From positions 1 through 64,000 of the forward strand of contig NZ_CP074197.1 in NCBI RefSeq assembly GCF_023921805.1: 64,000 bases of DNA, written 5' to 3'. A model generated the notes under the pieces. That model ran no database searches, had not been told where the DNA came from, and saw only the letters and a list, made by a program, of their open reading frames with translations. Of the stretch, positions 62,382 to 64,000 are shown in pieces (the stretch's first letter is position 1; each line of letters opens with the position of its first letter). The DNA is from Ruminococcus sp. FMBCY1 (lineage in GTDB: Bacteria > Bacillota > Clostridia > Oscillospirales > Acutalibacteraceae). The position numbers were made by a program, and so were the translations under genes.

Positions 62382-63035
62382 TCAAGCCTTTTCAGCTTTT
62401 GAATTACGCTTTTTTGTAAAAGCCGTATTCATACGAACAATCATATTTGAAAGCGGCTTGTAAATAATCATAGCTATAACTGCATCAACTATACCTTTAA
62501 ATAAGGTAAAAGGCACATTAAAGATGATTAAAGATTTGAGCAATGTGTCTGAAGACGGAAGAAGTAATTTGTACATATTTACAATTACATTCATATCACC
62601 GCCTGCCCATAACTCGGCATAAACAGGATAAACTATAAAGTAGTTTGTAACTACGCTTAATACAGCCATTGCAAATGCACCTGCTACGCAACCGATTAAA
62701 GCGCCTTTTTTAGTTTTGTTATACTGATAAATAATGCCTGCAACAAACACAAAAATAGCACCGAGTATAAAGTTTGAAAATTCGCCGACAAACATTGAAC
62801 TTGATACAGGTAAATGAATAAGATTTTTAAGCAGGCAAATAATTATGCCGTACTGCGGGCCCAACACAAATGCGCCGATGAGTTCGGGCAGATCCGAAAA
62901 ATCAAGTTTTAAGAATGACGGTACAAGCGGAATAGGAACTTCAATGTACTGAAGTGCAATGGCAACGGCAGTTAAAAGTGCCGTTACGGTGATTTTGGTT
63001 GTCATAATTTTTTGACTGTTTTGTGCTGTTCTCAT
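62382..63035 (-). CDS. ribU: ECF transporter S component, riboflavin type (RibU)
   Basis: 217 residues from the ATG at 63035 behind AAGGAGTG. Six helices. The RibU signature is KLDFSDLPELIGAFVLGPQYGIIICLLKNLIHL, followed by GEFSNFILGAIFVFVAGIIY and the C-terminal FNVPFTLFKGIVDAVIAMIIYKPLS. It binds riboflavin and needs the common EcfAA'T module. An FMN riboswitch in the leader confirms the substrate. Confidence 0.93.
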   Translation of the reverse strand: MRTAQNSQKIMTTKITVTALLTAVAIALQYIEVPIPLVPSFLKLDFSDLPELIGAFVLGPQYGIIICLLKNLIHLPVSSSMFVGEFSNFILGAIFVFVAGIIYQYNKTKKGALIGCVAGAFAMAVLSVVTNYFIVYPVYAELWAGGDMNVIVNMYKLLLPSSDTLLKSLIIFNVPFTLFKGIVDAVIAMIIYKPLSNMIVRMNTAFTKKRNSKAEKA

Positions 63036-63073
63036 AGAACACACTCCTTAGAAATAAATTCAGATGTCCCGAG

Positions 63074-63106
63074 AAAATAAAAATCCCCGCTACTGCCGTA
63101 ACGGGG
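63074..63106 (-). terminator. Riboswitch-controlled terminator of ribU
   Basis: CCCCG and CGGGG (63085-63089 with 63102-63106) close a hairpin read on the minus strand, followed by ATTTTTATTTT. Confidence 0.88.
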
Positions 63107-63160
63107 AAATTTTCTGCACAAAAGGTTCAACAAAGCTAAAGGCAATGTTGATTGTTTGCG

Positions 63161-63277
63161 TTTCTTCTTTCATCCGGACTATACCGTCGGTGTCTGAATT
63201 TCACAGACTCGGCAAGCAAATTGCTTGTTCGTGGACTTTTACCACCGGTGGAGAATTTCACTCCGCCCCGAAGACAA
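63161..63277 (-). ncRNA. FMN riboswitch (RFN element)
   Basis: Read on the minus strand: TCTTCGGGGCGGAGTGAAA, CCACCGGTGGTAAAAGTCC, GAAATTCAGACACCGACGG and TATAGTCCGGATGAAAGAAGA, the invariant RFN blocks in order with the closing TCTTC/GAAGA stem. It switches the downstream terminator in front of ribU when FMN is bound. Confidence 0.97.
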
Positions 63278-63438
63278 CTGTTAATTATATTATAATCCTT
63301 ATGTTTGATTTGTCAATATGAAATAAGATTTGTTTATGTAATGCACAATTTATGAAACAATCATTTATTATATTAATTTATATTGACAATGAATTATTTA
63401 TACCTTAAAATAAAATTAACATATTGTGAGGTGAGTGT

Positions 63439-63816
63439 ATGAAAAAATTTCTGATTTTTTTAATTTCAACTCTTATTATACTTGGCGGCTGTCAGAGTAA
63501 CAAGGTTAATAATGATGTATATTTTGATAAAATTGCAAGTGTTTTTTGGCTAAAACCTGATGAAAATGAAGTCAATTTTAATAAAGAAGATTCAGAGAAA
63601 ATACTTGATATTCTCTCTAAAGCCGAGTTGTCATCGGATAACGAAGAAAGGGACGGCGGGTTATGGCTTAAGGCATATACTGATGATAACGAAAAATACA
63701 GTATTACGATATGCAGTTATAAAAATATCAGTTTTAGTTTTGATTCGGAGCACAAGTACAAAATATCCGAAAGCGATTACGATACTATAAACAATTTAAT
63801 AGATTTATACAGGTAA
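63439..63816 (+). CDS. Small lipoprotein of unknown function
   Basis: 125 residues. Signal MKKFLIFLISTLIILGGCQSN with a lipobox (LGGC, Cys18), then a charged domain with alternating strands and helices (VFWLKPDENEVNFNKEDSEKILDILSKAELSS, YSITICSYKNISFSFD, DYDTINNLIDLYR). Start behind GTGAGGTGAGTGT. Anchored on the outer face of the membrane. No family recognised. Confidence 0.8.
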   Translation: MKKFLIFLISTLIILGGCQSNKVNNDVYFDKIASVFWLKPDENEVNFNKEDSEKILDILSKAELSSDNEERDGGLWLKAYTDDNEKYSITICSYKNISFSFDSEHKYKISESDYDTINNLIDLYR

Positions 63817-63820
63817 TATT

Positions 63821-63858
63821 AAAGCCAATTAATCAATATGCGATTAATTGGCTTTTGT
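63821..63858. terminator. Bidirectional terminator
   Basis: AAAGCCAATTAATC (63821-63834) pairs with GATTAATTGGCTTT (63842-63855), T-run on the right and A-run on the left. Confidence 0.88.
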
Positions 63859-63864
63859 TATTAA

Positions 63865-64000
63865 TTATTTATGCCTTTTAAGAGTTCTTAAAAACTTTTT
63901 TTCATCATCTGTAACCCGTCTGCTTTCAATGCACTTTTGAATAGCTTTATTAAAAGTAGCGTCATTAAGGTTATTGTTCAGAAAATATTTATGAGTTTTT
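63865..64000 (-). CDS. C-terminal fragment of an unidentified protein (cut by window edge)
   Basis: 44 visible residues on the minus strand ending NDATFNKAIQKCIESRRVTD-DEKKFLRTLKRHK and a TAA at 63867-63865. The frame is open to the window end and is followed by a terminator, so it is probably the real end of a gene. Family not recognisable. Confidence 0.55.
   Translation of the reverse strand, partial: KTHKYFLNNNLNDATFNKAIQKCIESRRVTDDEKKFLRTLKRHK

Overview
The window looks like a chromosome segment of an AT-rich, spore-forming Firmicute of the class Clostridia, probably a gut Ruminococcaceae/Oscillospiraceae-type bacterium. The reasons are an intact spoIIR, AddAB instead of RecBCD, ECF vitamin transporters under THF and FMN riboswitches, an Agr-type peptide quorum-sensing locus, GGAGG ribosome binding sites, and frequent TTG/GTG starts. 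No species can be named from sequence reading alone.

Layout. (1) 1-7.4 kb: the end of a membrane glycosyltransferase; a complete agr-like locus (agrC/agrA on the minus strand, agrD/agrB on the plus strand); then a small secreted protein followed by a three-gene MacB/LolD-type ABC exporter, which resembles a bacteriocin production/immunity unit. (2) 7.4-12.5 kb: a mobile-element module with a sigma-70 region-4-like protein, a DUF3789 micro-protein, a small TnpW-like protein, a large serine recombinase, a BRO-N protein and a tyrosine recombinase. (3) 12.9-23.9 kb: a very AT-rich anti-phage island. It holds a tail-to-tail Thoeris pair (thsA SIR2-SLOG, thsB TIR) whose two 5' ends carry a perfect 24-bp inverted repeat. 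Next comes a UPF1-like SF1 helicase followed by an OLD ATPase-TOPRIM protein (Gabija-like logic, different helicase). Then comes an AvcD/DCD-type P-loop-deaminase gene broken by one in-frame stop codon, followed by a Dcd/dUTPase-fold protein with C-terminal membrane helices. (4) 23.9-31.2 kb: a complete-looking filamentous phage (inovirus-type) prophage between 78-bp direct repeats of a tRNA-Asn 3' end. It has integrase, Rep, pVI-like, pIII-like, Zot/pI, coat, small membrane proteins, ssDNA-binding-like protein, XRE repressor and operators. (5) 31.2-34.4 kb: an ISL3 element, a noncoding stretch with ~50-bp imperfect repeats, a MazG-like gene, and a MITE with ISL3-like ends and a perfect 8-bp target duplication. 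(6) 34.4-64 kb: mainly housekeeping chromosome (UPF0340, FucO-like dehydrogenase, GpsA, candidate 6S RNA, DUF1292, exopolysaccharide genes, NadE, Lrp plus aminotransferase, IspE, DUF1275, MetE, SpoIIR, AddB/AddA, metallo-hydrolase, FolT, RibU), interrupted by a second MITE copy and an IS30 element.

How it fits together. The 12.9-31.2 kb block is a hot spot where defence genes and a prophage have accumulated next to a tRNA-Asn-like attachment site. Two of the defence genes look damaged: the Thoeris SIR2 domain has Asn where the catalytic His is expected, and the deaminase gene has a nonsense codon. The helicase/OLD pair and the deaminase plus membrane-anchored Dcd-fold pair are the best candidates for an undescribed or variant system. 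All functional calls come from motif and family recognition by eye; no database searches or structure predictions were run.
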